Shown here: positions 25,036 through 34,307 of the stretch, piece after piece
Layout: each line of letters begins with the position of its first letter
How positions within the stretch are numbered: position 1 is the stretch's first letter
Assembly (NCBI RefSeq): GCF_002608075.1
Contig: NZ_LAHA01000008.1
Coordinates: 96,020-160,019, forward strand
From: Nostoc linckia z4
GTDB lineage: Bacteria; Cyanobacteriota; Cyanobacteriia; Cyanobacteriales; Nostocaceae
DNA: 64,000 nucleotides
Reading direction: 5' to 3'
Notes under the pieces: generated by a model
What the model saw: only the letters and a program-made list of their open reading frames with translations
Databases searched by the model: none
What the model was told of the DNA's origin: nothing
Made by a program: the position numbers and the translations under genes

Positions 25036-26022
25036 ATGCCGATTTGTAACATGACAACAACAACGTCAAATATTAAATTTAGCACAGATATAGTTCGTAA
25101 TTATCTGCAAGATATTGTTCGTGTACCATTGTTAACTCATGAGGAAGAAATTGTATATAGCAAACAGGTACAGCAGATGATTACGTTACACAAAAAAAAT
25201 GAAACTTTGAAGAAATACCTCAATCACGAACCATCTCAAAAACAATTAGCTCAATATGTACAACTTAGTGAAATGGAAGTGAAGGAAATTTTTCAGAAAG
25301 GTACACAGGCAAAGCAAAAGATGATAGCAGCAAATCTTCGTTTAGTGGTTTCTATTGCCAAAAAATATCAAGGACGAAATTTGGAGTTTATGGATTTAAT
25401 TCAGGAAGGTTCACTAGGTTTAGAGCGTGGTGTAGAGAAATTTGACCCCACTCGTGGCTATAAGTTTTCTACCTATGCTTATTGGTGGATTAGCCAGGGA
25501 ATGACACGAGCAATATCTCAGCAATCACGAACTATTAGACTGCCAATTCATCTTACTGAAAAGTTGAACAAACTAAAAAAAGTGCAAAGGGAATTATCTC
25601 AAAAACTAAAGCGCAGTCCTAGTATGTCTGAAATTGCAGAAAAGATGAAATTAAATCCTGCTCAAATCCGCGAACTGCTGATGATATCTCGTCAACCTGT
25701 TTCATTAGATAAACAAGTGGGCGATAACGAAGATACAGAATTGCAAGAACTTTTAACAGAAGTTCCAGAAGCCTCGCCTGAAATCCAAGTAACTCAAAAT
25801 TTAATGCGTCAAGATATCTATCTCTCACTGAAAGAATTAACTCCACAGCAGCAACAAGTCCTAATTTTGCATTATGGCTTGGAAGATAATTGCGAACTCA
25901 CCTTGACGCAGGTAGCTCAACATCTCAACATTAGTGAAAGCAGAGTTCGTTACTTAGAAAAACAAGCACTGAGTTACCTCCGTCGTTGCCAAACAAATCT
26001 ACGAGAGTATATTTTAACTTAA
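25036..26022 (+). CDS. Group-2 sigma-70 factor
   Basis: A 328-residue non-essential sigma factor. Region 1.2 (VRNYLQDIVRVPLLTHEEE), regions 2.1-2.4 (NLRLVVSIAKKYQ, LIQEGSLGLERGVEKFDP, YKFSTYAYWWISQGM), region 3 and region 4 with the helix-turn-helix LTLTQVAQHLNISESRVRYLE. There is no long N-terminal region 1.1, as in the SigB/SigC/SigD/SigE type of cyanobacteria. An ATG five codons inside (25051) is also possible; neither has a good ribosome-binding site. A second factor of the same group is at 62558. A stress role is likely, the target set unknown. Confidence 0.9.
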   Translation: MPICNMTTTTSNIKFSTDIVRNYLQDIVRVPLLTHEEEIVYSKQVQQMITLHKKNETLKKYLNHEPSQKQLAQYVQLSEMEVKEIFQKGTQAKQKMIAANLRLVVSIAKKYQGRNLEFMDLIQEGSLGLERGVEKFDPTRGYKFSTYAYWWISQGMTRAISQQSRTIRLPIHLTEKLNKLKKVQRELSQKLKRSPSMSEIAEKMKLNPAQIRELLMISRQPVSLDKQVGDNEDTELQELLTEVPEASPEIQVTQNLMRQDIYLSLKELTPQQQQVLILHYGLEDNCELTLTQVAQHLNISESRVRYLEKQALSYLRRCQTNLREYILT

Positions 26023-26206
26023 ATGTATGACAAAACATCAGTATGAACATCTTGCTTCTTCAACTGTTTGTCAACATCGTTAGAAGCTGAAACAAAGTTA
26101 GAGAGAGTTTTGAGACTATAAAAAAGTATACATTTCCGAAAGGATTATAGCTTCATCAAAGGTCACTTATTTGTTTTTTTTAAGAAATCTCTATAACTAG
26201 CTAAAA

Positions 26207-26223
26207 TTTCACCCAAATTTCAT
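26207..26223 (+). promoter_or_regulatory. TTTCA direct repeat (11-bp period) before DUF2808 and the two-component genes
   Basis: TTTCAC at 26207 and TTTCAT at 26218. The 17-base block is identical to that at 16652. It lies 91 bases before the DUF2808 gene, which leads into the response-regulator and kinase genes, so it could give autoregulation. Confidence 0.6.
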
Positions 26224-26313
26224 CTCACTTTGTCAAGCTATTAAGAGGTAACATCTTTCACTGAAGATAATTCTGATGATTGATGAATTTAGTAAAGTGA
26301 TTATAAGAGCGCA

Positions 26314-26799
26314 ATGAATAGAACACTGACATACACTGCTATTTTTGCCTTGACTATGGCAGTTTTAGTTCCAGCTACTTATGCAAATCCTACACCACAA
26401 TCTAGTAACTTTCCTCATGTTATTAGCTTGGTGGAATTTCCCCAGGGTATTCGCCACTGGAGAATTCTCAGACATACTTTAAAAATAGCAGTTCCCGAAA
26501 ACAGCAAGGCTATTTCTCAGCTAATTATCGAAGCTCCAGCTAACCTTGTTCTCAGAGAAAATATTGATGTGTCCGAGGAATCCGGTAAAAAAATCGCTGC
26601 AAAAGTTTCTATTCAAGGCAAAAAAGCTACGCTAGAGTTTGCCGAATCAGTCGCTCCTGGAACTACTATCATTGTAGAAATGAATAATGTTAAAAAAACA
26701 GCAGTGACTACTGGTAATAAGTTCTACAAAATATCTACCATTTTCGCTGGTACGAATGCAGAGTTACCAATTGGTGTCGCTCAATTGCGTGTAATTTAA
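26314..26799 (+). CDS. DUF2808 exported protein
   Basis: A 161-residue protein with a signal peptide (TLTYTAIFALTMAVLVPA, cleavage near TYA) and a DUF2808 domain, recognisable from FPHVISLVEFP, YTFTI-like beta strands and ENIDVSEESG. The family is mainly cyanobacterial and of unknown function. It stands 31 bases before the response regulator in the same direction and downstream of a TTTCA repeat, so it is probably the first gene of the operon. A possible periplasmic helper of the sensor kinase is only a guess. Confidence 0.78.
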   Translation: MNRTLTYTAIFALTMAVLVPATYANPTPQSSNFPHVISLVEFPQGIRHWRILRHTLKIAVPENSKAISQLIIEAPANLVLRENIDVSEESGKKIAAKVSIQGKKATLEFAESVAPGTTIIVEMNNVKKTAVTTGNKFYKISTIFAGTNAELPIGVAQLRVI

Positions 26800-26830
26800 T
26801 GAACAAATTACTAAAATACATCTGCTGATT

Positions 26831-27568
26831 ATGAAAGTTTTGCTTGTTGAAGATGAGCCAGATTTGGGTGCATCGATTCAGCGAAAGTTGAGTAAAGAAA
26901 GATATATTGTTGACTGGGTTTTGGATGGAAATGAAGCCTGGACTTATCTAGAACATGATTGGACTCAATATACACTGGCAATTTTTGATTGGTTGTTACC
27001 GGGAATGTCAGGTTTGGAACTGTGCAAGCGATTACGAGGTCGGGGTAATGCTTTGCCCGTGCTGATGCTAACTGCTAAAGATAGCATGGCAGATAAGGTA
27101 GCTGGACTAGATGCAGGGGCTGATGATTATTTGATCAAGCCGTTTGGTATGGCAGAACTACTGGCACGGTTGCGTGCCTTGCAACGGCGAGCTTCTTTTG
27201 GAGGCACATCGCTTACGTCTCAGTTCCAGCCTTTACAATTGCAAGTTGGTGGTCTTATCTTAGACTGCGGTAATTGTACAGTTTCTCGACAGTACCCGAA
27301 TGGTGAAAATAAGGTAATTTATTTAACAAAAAAAGAATTCCAATTATTAGAATACTTGATGAAACGTCCTAATACAGTTATTACCCGCGACCAAATTTTA
27401 AATCATCTGTACGCCTTTAGTGCAGAACGCGTTAGTAATGTAGTAGCAGCTCAAATCCGACTTTTGCGACGCAAATTATCGGAATATGGTTGTGATGGGC
27501 TAATCGAAACTGTCCCTAGTATGGGCTATCGTTTCAATCCTGGCAATGCAGATTCGACTATTTCGTAA
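26831..27568 (+). CDS. rppA: OmpR-type response regulator, RppA/NrsR-like
   Basis: A 245-residue regulator. Receiver domain (1-120) with the acidic pair in VEDEPDL, the phosphorylation site D53 in AIFDWLLPGM, and KPFG. A winged-helix DNA-binding domain (about 135-240) has KEFQLLEYLMKRPNTVITRD and a C-terminal GYRF hairpin. It resembles the RppA/NrsR and CopR group that controls metal-efflux operons in cyanobacteria. The kinase gene overlaps its end by 23 bases, so the pair is translationally coupled. Its probable target is the 11-bp-period TTTCA repeat; this is inference. Confidence 0.88.
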   Translation: MKVLLVEDEPDLGASIQRKLSKERYIVDWVLDGNEAWTYLEHDWTQYTLAIFDWLLPGMSGLELCKRLRGRGNALPVLMLTAKDSMADKVAGLDAGADDYLIKPFGMAELLARLRALQRRASFGGTSLTSQFQPLQLQVGGLILDCGNCTVSRQYPNGENKVIYLTKKEFQLLEYLMKRPNTVITRDQILNHLYAFSAERVSNVVAAQIRLLRRKLSEYGCDGLIETVPSMGYRFNPGNADSTIS

Positions 27569-28946
27569 GACTCGCTGGCAATTGGCTACCTGGTATGCGG
27601 TAGCTATGGCTTTGATTCTATCCTTATGCGGTTTTGTGGTTTACAAGGTAATCATTGATGCTTATGTGGCTTCTATCAACCGGGAACTGGAATCGGTAGC
27701 AGGTACACTACATGATGTAATTGAACCAACTTTGAAACAACCTGGTATTACAGAGCTAGTTTTCCAGCAGGTTTTACCAAATATTTGTTTAGCTGAGTCC
27801 AGTTGTCCTACCCAAAATATCCTGAGTCACAGTCAAAGCACCCATAATGAACACGGCATTTTTAGTACTGTATACAAAGAGAAGCAATATTACATCCGTT
27901 TTGTCGATGGTTCAGGACGGTTAATTGCAGTGGCAGGTTTCCAACCTGATGAATTGCCACCGACTGTGCAAACCCAAGTGTGGCAAACAGTTAAAGACTT
28001 GCAAGGTAATCGTTACAGTCAAAAGTCTCTACTGCTGCACACTCAAGATAATCAAGATTGGGGCTATATTCAGGTAGGGCGCAATCTCAATGACCTTGAT
28101 AGTCGTCTCGCTGCTTTGAAATTAATTTTGGCGGTGGGATTGCCAATTACGGTATTGTTAGTTGGCGGTTCTAGTTGGTGGCTGGCAGGGTTAGCAATGC
28201 AGCCAATTGACTCTTCGTATAAACAAATGCAACAGTTTACGTCTGATGCCTCTCATGAGTTGCGTACTCCTCTTGCAGCGATTAATGCAACGGTAGAAAC
28301 TTTATTTGATATGGATTATCTGCCGGAGGAAGTGCAAGATATTTTGATATCTATTCAACGTCAGAATCATCGATTAGCTGAACTAGTTCAGGATATGCTG
28401 TTACTGTCTCGATTGGAACAGCAAATGTTAGCGACACAACAAATACATTGCTGTCTGAATATTTTGATTAATGACCTGATAGAAGAATTTTCAGCGTTAG
28501 CGGCTGCGGCTTCTTTGCAGCTAACATCTTTGGTGTTATGCCAAGAGCTTTTATACGTGATGGGAGATGAAGATCAACTGTTGCGTGTGCTTTCTAATCT
28601 AATTGCGAATGCTATTCAATACACCCCTGCTGGCGGTTATGTAACTGTTATCCTCAAACGCAGCAACGGTCATGCTGTAATTGAAGTTCAAGATACAGGT
28701 ATTGGTATTGCATCGCACGAGCAAAAGCGGATTTTTGACCGTTTTTATCGAGTGAATAGCGATCGCTCGCGTCGTACTGGTGGATCTGGATTGGGATTAG
28801 CGATCGCTCAAGCAATTGTTCAGGCTCATGGAGGTAGTATACAGTTGCAAAGCCAACTTGGTAAGGGTAGCACTTTCATCGTTCACTTACCCTTGACAGA
28901 CGAAGCGATCGCTCGCGTCGTACTGGTGGATCTGGATTTGGGTTAG
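27546..28946 (+). CDS. rppB: Sensor histidine kinase, RppB/NrsS-like, with altered C-terminus
   Basis: A 466-residue kinase. Two membrane helices (about 13-35 and 193-213) enclose a periplasmic sensor domain with possible metal ligands C81, C87, H95, H100 and H103. Then the phospho-acceptor motif SDASHELRTP (H237), N box NLIANAIQYTP, DTGIGI and GGSGLGLAI. The natural end should be near FIVHLPL; the last residues, ARVVLVDLDLG, come from a 58-bp copy of the gene's own glycine-box DNA read in another frame (see the repeat entry). The catalytic motifs are intact, so activity is likely kept. Metal sensing is inferred from the relatives and from neighbouring genes. Confidence 0.88.
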   Translation: MQIRLFRKTRWQLATWYAVAMALILSLCGFVVYKVIIDAYVASINRELESVAGTLHDVIEPTLKQPGITELVFQQVLPNICLAESSCPTQNILSHSQSTHNEHGIFSTVYKEKQYYIRFVDGSGRLIAVAGFQPDELPPTVQTQVWQTVKDLQGNRYSQKSLLLHTQDNQDWGYIQVGRNLNDLDSRLAALKLILAVGLPITVLLVGGSSWWLAGLAMQPIDSSYKQMQQFTSDASHELRTPLAAINATVETLFDMDYLPEEVQDILISIQRQNHRLAELVQDMLLLSRLEQQMLATQQIHCCLNILINDLIEEFSALAAAASLQLTSLVLCQELLYVMGDEDQLLRVLSNLIANAIQYTPAGGYVTVILKRSNGHAVIEVQDTGIGIASHEQKRIFDRFYRVNSDRSRRTGGSGLGLAIAQAIVQAHGGSIQLQSQLGKGSTFIVHLPLTDEAIARVVLVDLDLG

Positions 28947-28961
28947 CGATCGCGTAAGCAA
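28758..28961 (+). repeat. 58-bp direct repeat inside and at the end of the kinase gene
   Basis: The segment 28758-28815 (beginning AGCGATCGCTCGCGTCG, encoding the glycine box) recurs at 28904-28961 with about four changes. Both copies carry HIP1 octamers at their ends. The second copy supplies the stop codon (TAG) of the kinase, read in a shifted frame. Confidence 0.9.
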
Positions 28962-29012
28962 CTGAGAATTGAATACTCTCCTAGAGGATATAGTAGAATG
29001 AACTCCTCTTTT

Positions 29013-29345
29013 CTATGCTCTGGGTGCATACATGATAATTAACACACTCAGTAGCGCCAAACAAGCTCCTAGCATATCGTAGTGATCTGGAGCTACCCCA
29101 TCTACTTTCCAACCCCAAAGCATTGCCAGCACAATAAATACCCCTCCATAGGCAGCATACACTCTACCAAAGTTAGCAGGCTGGAGAGTAGCAAGCATAC
29201 CGTATAAAGCTAACCCAATACCTCCGGCAATTCCCCACCAGAAAGGCTTTCCATCCTTTAACCATTGCCAGATAAGATAGCCACCGCCTATCTCAAACAA
29301 GCCAGCCCATATGAAGTTAAGTAAGGACTTTAGTATTTCTTTCAC
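29013..29345 (-). CDS. YnfA/UPF0060 family small membrane protein
   Basis: A 110-residue protein with four hydrophobic helices and the family landmarks FEIGGGYLIWQWL, GRVYAAYGGVFI and PDHYDMLGA. YnfA-type proteins are related to small multidrug exporters, and some are found near metal and arsenic genes. It is on the minus strand alone, convergent with the kinase gene. The function is not known from the sequence. Confidence 0.9.
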   Translation of the reverse strand: MKEILKSLLNFIWAGLFEIGGGYLIWQWLKDGKPFWWGIAGGIGLALYGMLATLQPANFGRVYAAYGGVFIVLAMLWGWKVDGVAPDHYDMLGACLALLSVLIIMYAPRA

Positions 29346-29573
29346 TCAAGAATATCCTAGCTATTATAAAGATTCTTTACGAACTTCAAATCTTATTAGA
29401 TTTGTGTTCTAGCAAAAGTATAAAAAAACACGGTAGTTATAAGTGGTAAGACAAGATTTTTACTTTTGAAATCTTGAGGAGATTAATATTCATGCCAGAT
29501 TTTTTTAAATAATGAGAAAAATATGAAAAAATAAATCATGAAAAGAATATGAGAATATTTTATAGCAAAGTAA

Positions 29574-30881
29574 ATGACTCCTCCAGAAAACAGACCTAGC
29601 TTACCAGAGGTTCACCGTAGTATTAGAGTCCCCAACAGCAACAGCTTTTGGCGCAAGATGCTGGCTTATGCAGGGCCAGGGTATTTGGTTTCAGTTGGAT
29701 ACATAGACCCTGGAAACTGGGCAACAGATATCGCTGGGGGGTCAAAGTTTGGTTATACTCTGTTGACAGTGATCCTGCTGTCGAACCTGATGGCGATATT
29801 ACTGCAATCGCTATGTGTGCGTTTGGGAGTTGCTACGGGGCGAGATTTGGCACAGGCTTGTCGGGACTATTACGGTCGAAGGGTAAGCTTTTGTTTGTGG
29901 ATACTGTGTGAGATTGCGATCGCCGCTTGTGACTTAGCTGAACTACTGGGAAGTGCGATCGCCCTGCAACTTTTATTCGGTATTCCCTTGCTATGGGGTG
30001 TGTGCATCACTGCGCTGGATGTCTTGGTATTGCTATTCCTGCAAAGTAAAGGCTTTCGCTATACAGAAGCCCTGGTAATAATGTTGGTAACAACTGTAGG
30101 CTTTTGTTTCACAGCAGAAATTCTGTTCTCTCGACCTGATATGGGGGGGATTTTATTGGGATATCTGCCCAAACCAGAGATTTTAAGTAACCCAGAAATG
30201 CTCTACATTGCTATTGGCATTTTAGGGGCAACAGTGATGCCTCACAACTTATATTTACACTCATCTATTGTGCAAACCCGTGATTGGCAACCTACTACTG
30301 AAAAAAGATGGGAAGCAATTAAGTTTGGCACAATTGATTCAACTTTTGCTCTATCGTTGGCACTGTTTATCAACTCAGCGATTTTAATTGTGTCTGCCGC
30401 CACATTTCATTTTTCTGGTAATCAGAATGTGGCAGAAATTCAAGATGCTTACAAATTGCTTTCACCATTGTTAGGTGTTAGTGCTGCTAGTGCCATCTTT
30501 GGGATTGCCTTACTTGCTTCCGGTCAAAGTTCAACACTGACTGCAACTCTGGCTGGGCAGATTGTCATGGAAGGCTTTTTAAAATTTCGCCTTCCATCCT
30601 GGTTACGGCGTTTAGTTACCCGTCTGCTTGCCATCATTCCAGCGTTGATTACAATTATTATCTTTGGGGAAAATAGCACAAGCCGCCTCATAGTTCTAAG
30701 TCAAGTTATCCTTAGCTTACAGTTACCGTTTGCAGTGATTCCTTTGGTGATGTTTACAAGTAACCGTCGCTTAATGGGTGAGTTTGTAAATCCCTTATGG
30801 CTCAAATCTTTATCCTGGGGAGTTGCTATTGTCATCGTCATGCTCAATGTTTGGTTGCTATTACAAAGTATTTTGGGTTAG
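29574..30881 (+). CDS. mntH: Nramp-family Mn(II)/Fe(II) transporter
   Basis: A 435-residue carrier with the Nramp signatures DPGNWATD (45-52, metal site in helix 1) and MPHNLYLHS (222-230, helix 6), and eleven or so membrane helices. The family takes up divalent metal, chiefly Mn(II) and Fe(II), together with protons. The direction is opposite to the efflux systems around it. No ribosome-binding site or manganese riboswitch motif was recognised in the 228 bases upstream. Confidence 0.92.
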   Translation: MTPPENRPSLPEVHRSIRVPNSNSFWRKMLAYAGPGYLVSVGYIDPGNWATDIAGGSKFGYTLLTVILLSNLMAILLQSLCVRLGVATGRDLAQACRDYYGRRVSFCLWILCEIAIAACDLAELLGSAIALQLLFGIPLLWGVCITALDVLVLLFLQSKGFRYTEALVIMLVTTVGFCFTAEILFSRPDMGGILLGYLPKPEILSNPEMLYIAIGILGATVMPHNLYLHSSIVQTRDWQPTTEKRWEAIKFGTIDSTFALSLALFINSAILIVSAATFHFSGNQNVAEIQDAYKLLSPLLGVSAASAIFGIALLASGQSSTLTATLAGQIVMEGFLKFRLPSWLRRLVTRLLAIIPALITIIIFGENSTSRLIVLSQVILSLQLPFAVIPLVMFTSNRRLMGEFVNPLWLKSLSWGVAIVIVMLNVWLLLQSILG

Positions 30882-31080
30882 GCACTTGCTCTGAAAAAAG
30901 ATACCAGCTGTCCCACCCAGATCCGCGACATACAACAAGCAATTAAGAACACGAGTGGTATAGGAATGAAAGCGGTCTCTCCTTAGCTGGGTTTGAAGCT
31001 TTAAACCGCTTAGGATGGATCTAGTCGAGAACAATCCCGTGCGTCTGTCTTGATATGTTTTACACGGAGAAAATCAAGCT

Positions 31081-31785
31081 ATGAACTACATTTACTCTTC
31101 TGTTGCCATCCTGGGAATAATAACTAGCGTACTGAGTGGAATACCTGTTGCTGTCCTAGCTGCACAGTCACCACCAACGCGCATCCAACAGATGAATTAT
31201 CAGGAATACTATAACCAGGGTGTGCAAAAGCTTGAGCAAGGCAACTTCAACGGCGCGATAGAAGATTTTAGTCGGGTAGTACAGTTAAATCCCAAATACT
31301 ACGAAGGTTTTTGCTTAAGAGGTTTGGCAAAGTCTCAATTAGGAGATTTTAAAGCAGCCGTTATTGACTTCGATCAAGCACTGCGATTAAATCCCAATCA
31401 TACAGATGCTTACAACAGCCGGGGGACTGCTCATGCGGAACTAGGAAGCATTCAAGCTGCGATTACCGATTTTAACCAGGTACTAAGAATTGATCCCAAG
31501 TCTGTAGATGCTTACTATAATAGGGGCTTTTTGAATTATAGACAGGGAAATCACAAGCTGGCGATTCCTTCGGAGAGCTTCGCTAACGCAGATTTTAACC
31601 AAGCACTACAAATCAACCCCAACTTAGCTGATGCCTACGGCAACCGAGGACTTGCTCTTTATGCTTTAGGCGATCGCAAAAATGCCATTAATGATTTAGA
31701 GCAAGCTGCAAGTCTATTTCAACGACAAGGAGATACTCTTCGGTATAAGCAAACACAAGCTCTTATTCAGCAGATTCAGAAGTAA
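31081..31785 (+). CDS. Exported TPR-repeat protein with an inserted repeat
   Basis: A 234-residue protein. Signal segment (IYSSVAILGIITSVLSG, cleavage near VLA), then tetratricopeptide repeats, each with the A(Y/F)..RG and AI.DF..AL.(L/I)(N/D)P pattern, covering about 35-230. In the fourth repeat the helix is broken by PSESFANA, encoded by a 24-bp dispersed repeat; without it the repeat would be a normal 34 residues. GGAGAAA lies before the start. It probably scaffolds protein complexes in the periplasm or on a membrane. The partner is unknown. Confidence 0.82.
   Translation: MNYIYSSVAILGIITSVLSGIPVAVLAAQSPPTRIQQMNYQEYYNQGVQKLEQGNFNGAIEDFSRVVQLNPKYYEGFCLRGLAKSQLGDFKAAVIDFDQALRLNPNHTDAYNSRGTAHAELGSIQAAITDFNQVLRIDPKSVDAYYNRGFLNYRQGNHKLAIPSESFANADFNQALQINPNLADAYGNRGLALYALGDRKNAINDLEQAASLFQRQGDTLRYKQTQALIQQIQK
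31567..31590 (+). repeat. 24-bp dispersed repeat inserted in the TPR gene
   Basis: The stretch CCTTCGGAGAGCTTCGCTAA and four further bases interrupts a TPR helix in frame. It matches, with two missing bases, a longer copy at 43402-43428 in the flavoprotein gene. Confidence 0.75.
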
Positions 31786-31998
31786 GCAATATTAAGGCTC
31801 AAAGTTGTAAAAATCATTTTTAATAAGTTGATTTTCAGGTTAGGCAAGCAAAGCTTACCCTTAAATTTAGCTTAACTGGACGGATAAAAACAAAAACTTT
31901 CTGTTAACGGGCATTATCAAATTAGCGGTTATAAAAATTCACTTGCTCTTTGATAATGAATCGAATAACCTAGATGTTCAGTTATCTCCAAGAAGCTT

Positions 31999-32382
31999 AT
32001 GAACAAAAAACTCATACTTAATTTGCTTGCTACTTCCTCAATTTTTACATCATTGATGTCTACGCTAGGGATAATCAATCCTGCCCATGCTAGTGTTAAT
32101 CTTACCCAGCGATTACTACATACTAATGACGGTCGTACCTGTATCAGTAATCCCCACGGTTTCAAGAATTTTGTCTGTATTCGAGATTCTGAGAGAGATC
32201 CAAAAGCTCCCCTTGCACCCAAATCAACGGTAATCTCAGCGCAGCCATCTGATAGCACAATTGCAGAACTAAATTTTACGGATGAGGAAAGTGAGGCTGC
32301 AATTAGATTATTTAAGTGCGACTGTCCATTTTGCATCAATTCTTTGCGACAGTTACATGGTACTGGCAACTTGGTTTACTAA
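31999..32382 (+). CDS. Small exported protein with CDCPFC motif
   Basis: A 127-residue protein not assigned to a family. The signal peptide runs to about residue 31 (PAHA). A pair of cysteines (RTCISN, FVCIRD) and the C-terminal motif FKCDCPFCINSLRQL follow. Three or four clustered cysteines suggest metal binding or a disulphide. A frame of similar length exists on the opposite strand, but only the plus-strand frame has a signal peptide. It is convergent with the devA gene. Confidence 0.6.
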   Translation: MNKKLILNLLATSSIFTSLMSTLGIINPAHASVNLTQRLLHTNDGRTCISNPHGFKNFVCIRDSERDPKAPLAPKSTVISAQPSDSTIAELNFTDEESEAAIRLFKCDCPFCINSLRQLHGTGNLVY

Positions 32383-32399
32383 GCTTTATAAGTAATGAA

Positions 32400-33101
32400 T
32401 TAACTTGTAGTCACAGTAGTATCCACAGCTAGCCGACCATCTTCCATGCGAACAATACGGTCAGCTATATCTAAAATGCGATTGTCATGTGTCACTACCA
32501 AAATAGGGCATCCTTGCTCTTGTGCTAGTTGCTGCATCAGTTCTACTACGTCTCGTCCTGATTTACTATCTAAAGCAGCAGTTGGTTCGTCGGCTAAAAT
32601 CAGCTTGGGATGACTCACAAGGGCGCGGGCGATCGCTACTTTTTGTTTTTGCCCGCCAGAGAGATTTTCTGGGTAGTAGTTCACCCGATGTTCTAACCCT
32701 ACTGTTTTAAGCATGGCTTCCGCTCTAGGGCGGAGTTCTTCTGGTGGAATGTCTGGGTGCAGTTCCAAGGATGTTTGCACATTTTGCCAAGCTGTTAAAA
32801 ATTTAAGCAAATTATGAGATTGGAAGATATAGCCAATATTGCGCCTAATTTCAAAGAGTTGGTCTTTGTTTGCTCCATACAGCTCAAAACCTAGCACTTT
32901 AAGGCTTCCCTCTTGTACAGACCGCAAACCACCAATTAAAGTCAGTAAAGTTGTTTTTCCTGACCCAGATGGCCCCATCATGATGACAATTTCTCCAGGA
33001 TATATTTCCAAGTTAATATCAAATAAAACCTGCTTCTTTAATTCATTTTGTCCAAAATAGTGATTGAGATTATAGACTTTTACAACAGCTTGTTGATACA
33101 T
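32400..33101 (-). CDS. devA: DevA-type ABC exporter ATPase
   Basis: A 233-residue ATP-binding subunit. Walker A GPSGSGKTT (43-51), signature LSGGQKQKVAIARAL, Walker B LILADEPTAALD and the H-loop TH. It belongs to the MacB/LolD-like group. It is the last gene of a devB-devC-devA operon. In heterocyst-forming cyanobacteria DevBCA exports glycolipids for the heterocyst envelope, but such operons occur in several copies with other substrates, so this copy's cargo is open. Confidence 0.9.
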   Translation of the reverse strand: MYQQAVVKVYNLNHYFGQNELKKQVLFDINLEIYPGEIVIMMGPSGSGKTTLLTLIGGLRSVQEGSLKVLGFELYGANKDQLFEIRRNIGYIFQSHNLLKFLTAWQNVQTSLELHPDIPPEELRPRAEAMLKTVGLEHRVNYYPENLSGGQKQKVAIARALVSHPKLILADEPTAALDSKSGRDVVELMQQLAQEQGCPILVVTHDNRILDIADRIVRMEDGRLAVDTTVTTS

Positions 33102-33152
33102 AGTTTTAATAAATATTTTTGATTTTTTAGTTGGGATTTAGAGTTATCAAGG

Positions 33153-34307
33153 CTAAAAAATATCAGCAGGATCGGCAGCTTGCAATTTCCGAACTGCAAT
33201 TGCACCAGAAATAAAGCACATAACAATTGTCAATATTAAAACCATCAAACTTCGTACAATATCCATTGCCATCGGTAAACTGGTGGCTTGTTTGGTTAAA
33301 TCGTATAGACCTAGTGTGATTGCAAATCCGGGTATATAACCTAAAACTCCCAGAATCAGAGCTTCTTGAAACACCATTAATAACAGGTAGGTATCCTTAT
33401 ATCCCATTGCTTTTAGCGTTGCATATTCAGCCAAGTGGTCGGAGACATTGGTATAAAGAACTTGATAAACAATCACACTTCCGACAATAAATCCCATAAT
33501 GGTTCCTAGTGTAAAAACAAAACCGATAGCTGTATTTTTTTGCCAGTAGGTTTTCTCAAATTCCACAAATTTATCGTGAGTTAGCACCTGGATATCTTGT
33601 GGTAAATTAGTTTTGATTGCCTGAGTAATTCTCTCAATATTTGTATTAGGCTTAAGTTTGATTAAACCAACATTAATTTCTCCAGCTTCACGGGTTTTGA
33701 AAATACGCAAAAAATTAACTTCACTGGTAATTAACAGTGCATCAGAACCAAAAGACGAACCAACTGTAAACAAGCCTACGACTTTAATTTTTCTACCACT
33801 GATTTCAGGGGTGATGACTTTACCTTGAGCAACTTCTGCAATGAACGGCTGAAATTCAGGTCGAGAAACCCGGTCGAGGATGGCAACATCGTCAAGTTTT
33901 AGCTTATCCAGGTTTTGATTTATTTCTGTAATGTGTAGAGTTGTCTTAGTTGGGTCAATTCCCAAAACTAAGATGGCGCGATCGCGCTGACTTTCCGGAC
34001 TTTTCCAGGTTCCTAAACCTACATACACTGAATTAATAGACTCTACGCCATCAAAACCTAGAGCCTGATACAAACGCCGTCTGGAGAAATTGTTCATACT
34101 CATCAACGCACGGGAACGAGGATTAATTAGCACCACATCTGCGTTGAGACTTTGATGCACGCGGGTTGCACTTTCAAACAACGCCGCCTGAAATCCTAGC
34201 TGCATGAACATGAGAATAACCGCAAAGGCAATCCCTGCCAAAGCAACTAGGAGTCTAGCTCTTTCCCTGGAGAGTTGCAACCAAGCTAGAAATAATTTGC
34301 GGTTCAT
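33153..34307 (-). CDS. devC: DevC-type ABC exporter permease
   Basis: A 384-residue membrane subunit. One N-terminal helix (LLVALAGIAFAVILMFMQLG), a periplasmic domain of about 220 residues, and three C-terminal helices around IGFVFTLGTIMGFIVG, FQEALILGVLGYIPG and IVRSLMVLILTIVM: the MacB/FtsX topology. It ends 51 bases before devA, and its start overlaps the devB stop by four bases (ATGA), so the operon is translationally coupled. Confidence 0.9.
   Translation of the reverse strand: MNRKLFLAWLQLSRERARLLVALAGIAFAVILMFMQLGFQAALFESATRVHQSLNADVVLINPRSRALMSMNNFSRRRLYQALGFDGVESINSVYVGLGTWKSPESQRDRAILVLGIDPTKTTLHITEINQNLDKLKLDDVAILDRVSRPEFQPFIAEVAQGKVITPEISGRKIKVVGLFTVGSSFGSDALLITSEVNFLRIFKTREAGEINVGLIKLKPNTNIERITQAIKTNLPQDIQVLTHDKFVEFEKTYWQKNTAIGFVFTLGTIMGFIVGSVIVYQVLYTNVSDHLAEYATLKAMGYKDTYLLLMVFQEALILGVLGYIPGFAITLGLYDLTKQATSLPMAMDIVRSLMVLILTIVMCFISGAIAVRKLQAADPADIF

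Noticed and set aside
29492..29512. Six-codon leader peptide before mntH (ATG with GAGGAG upstream)
   Set aside because: The ribosome-binding site is good, but six codons without regulatory residues or a terminator structure are too little to call.
29346..29573. Manganese riboswitch before the Nramp gene
   Set aside because: No paired elements or conserved loop of the yybP-ykoY type could be found in this AT-rich stretch.
31929..32369. 146-codon minus-strand frame opposite the CDCPFC protein
   Set aside because: The plus-strand frame has a good signal peptide and an ATG start; this one has neither signal nor family features.
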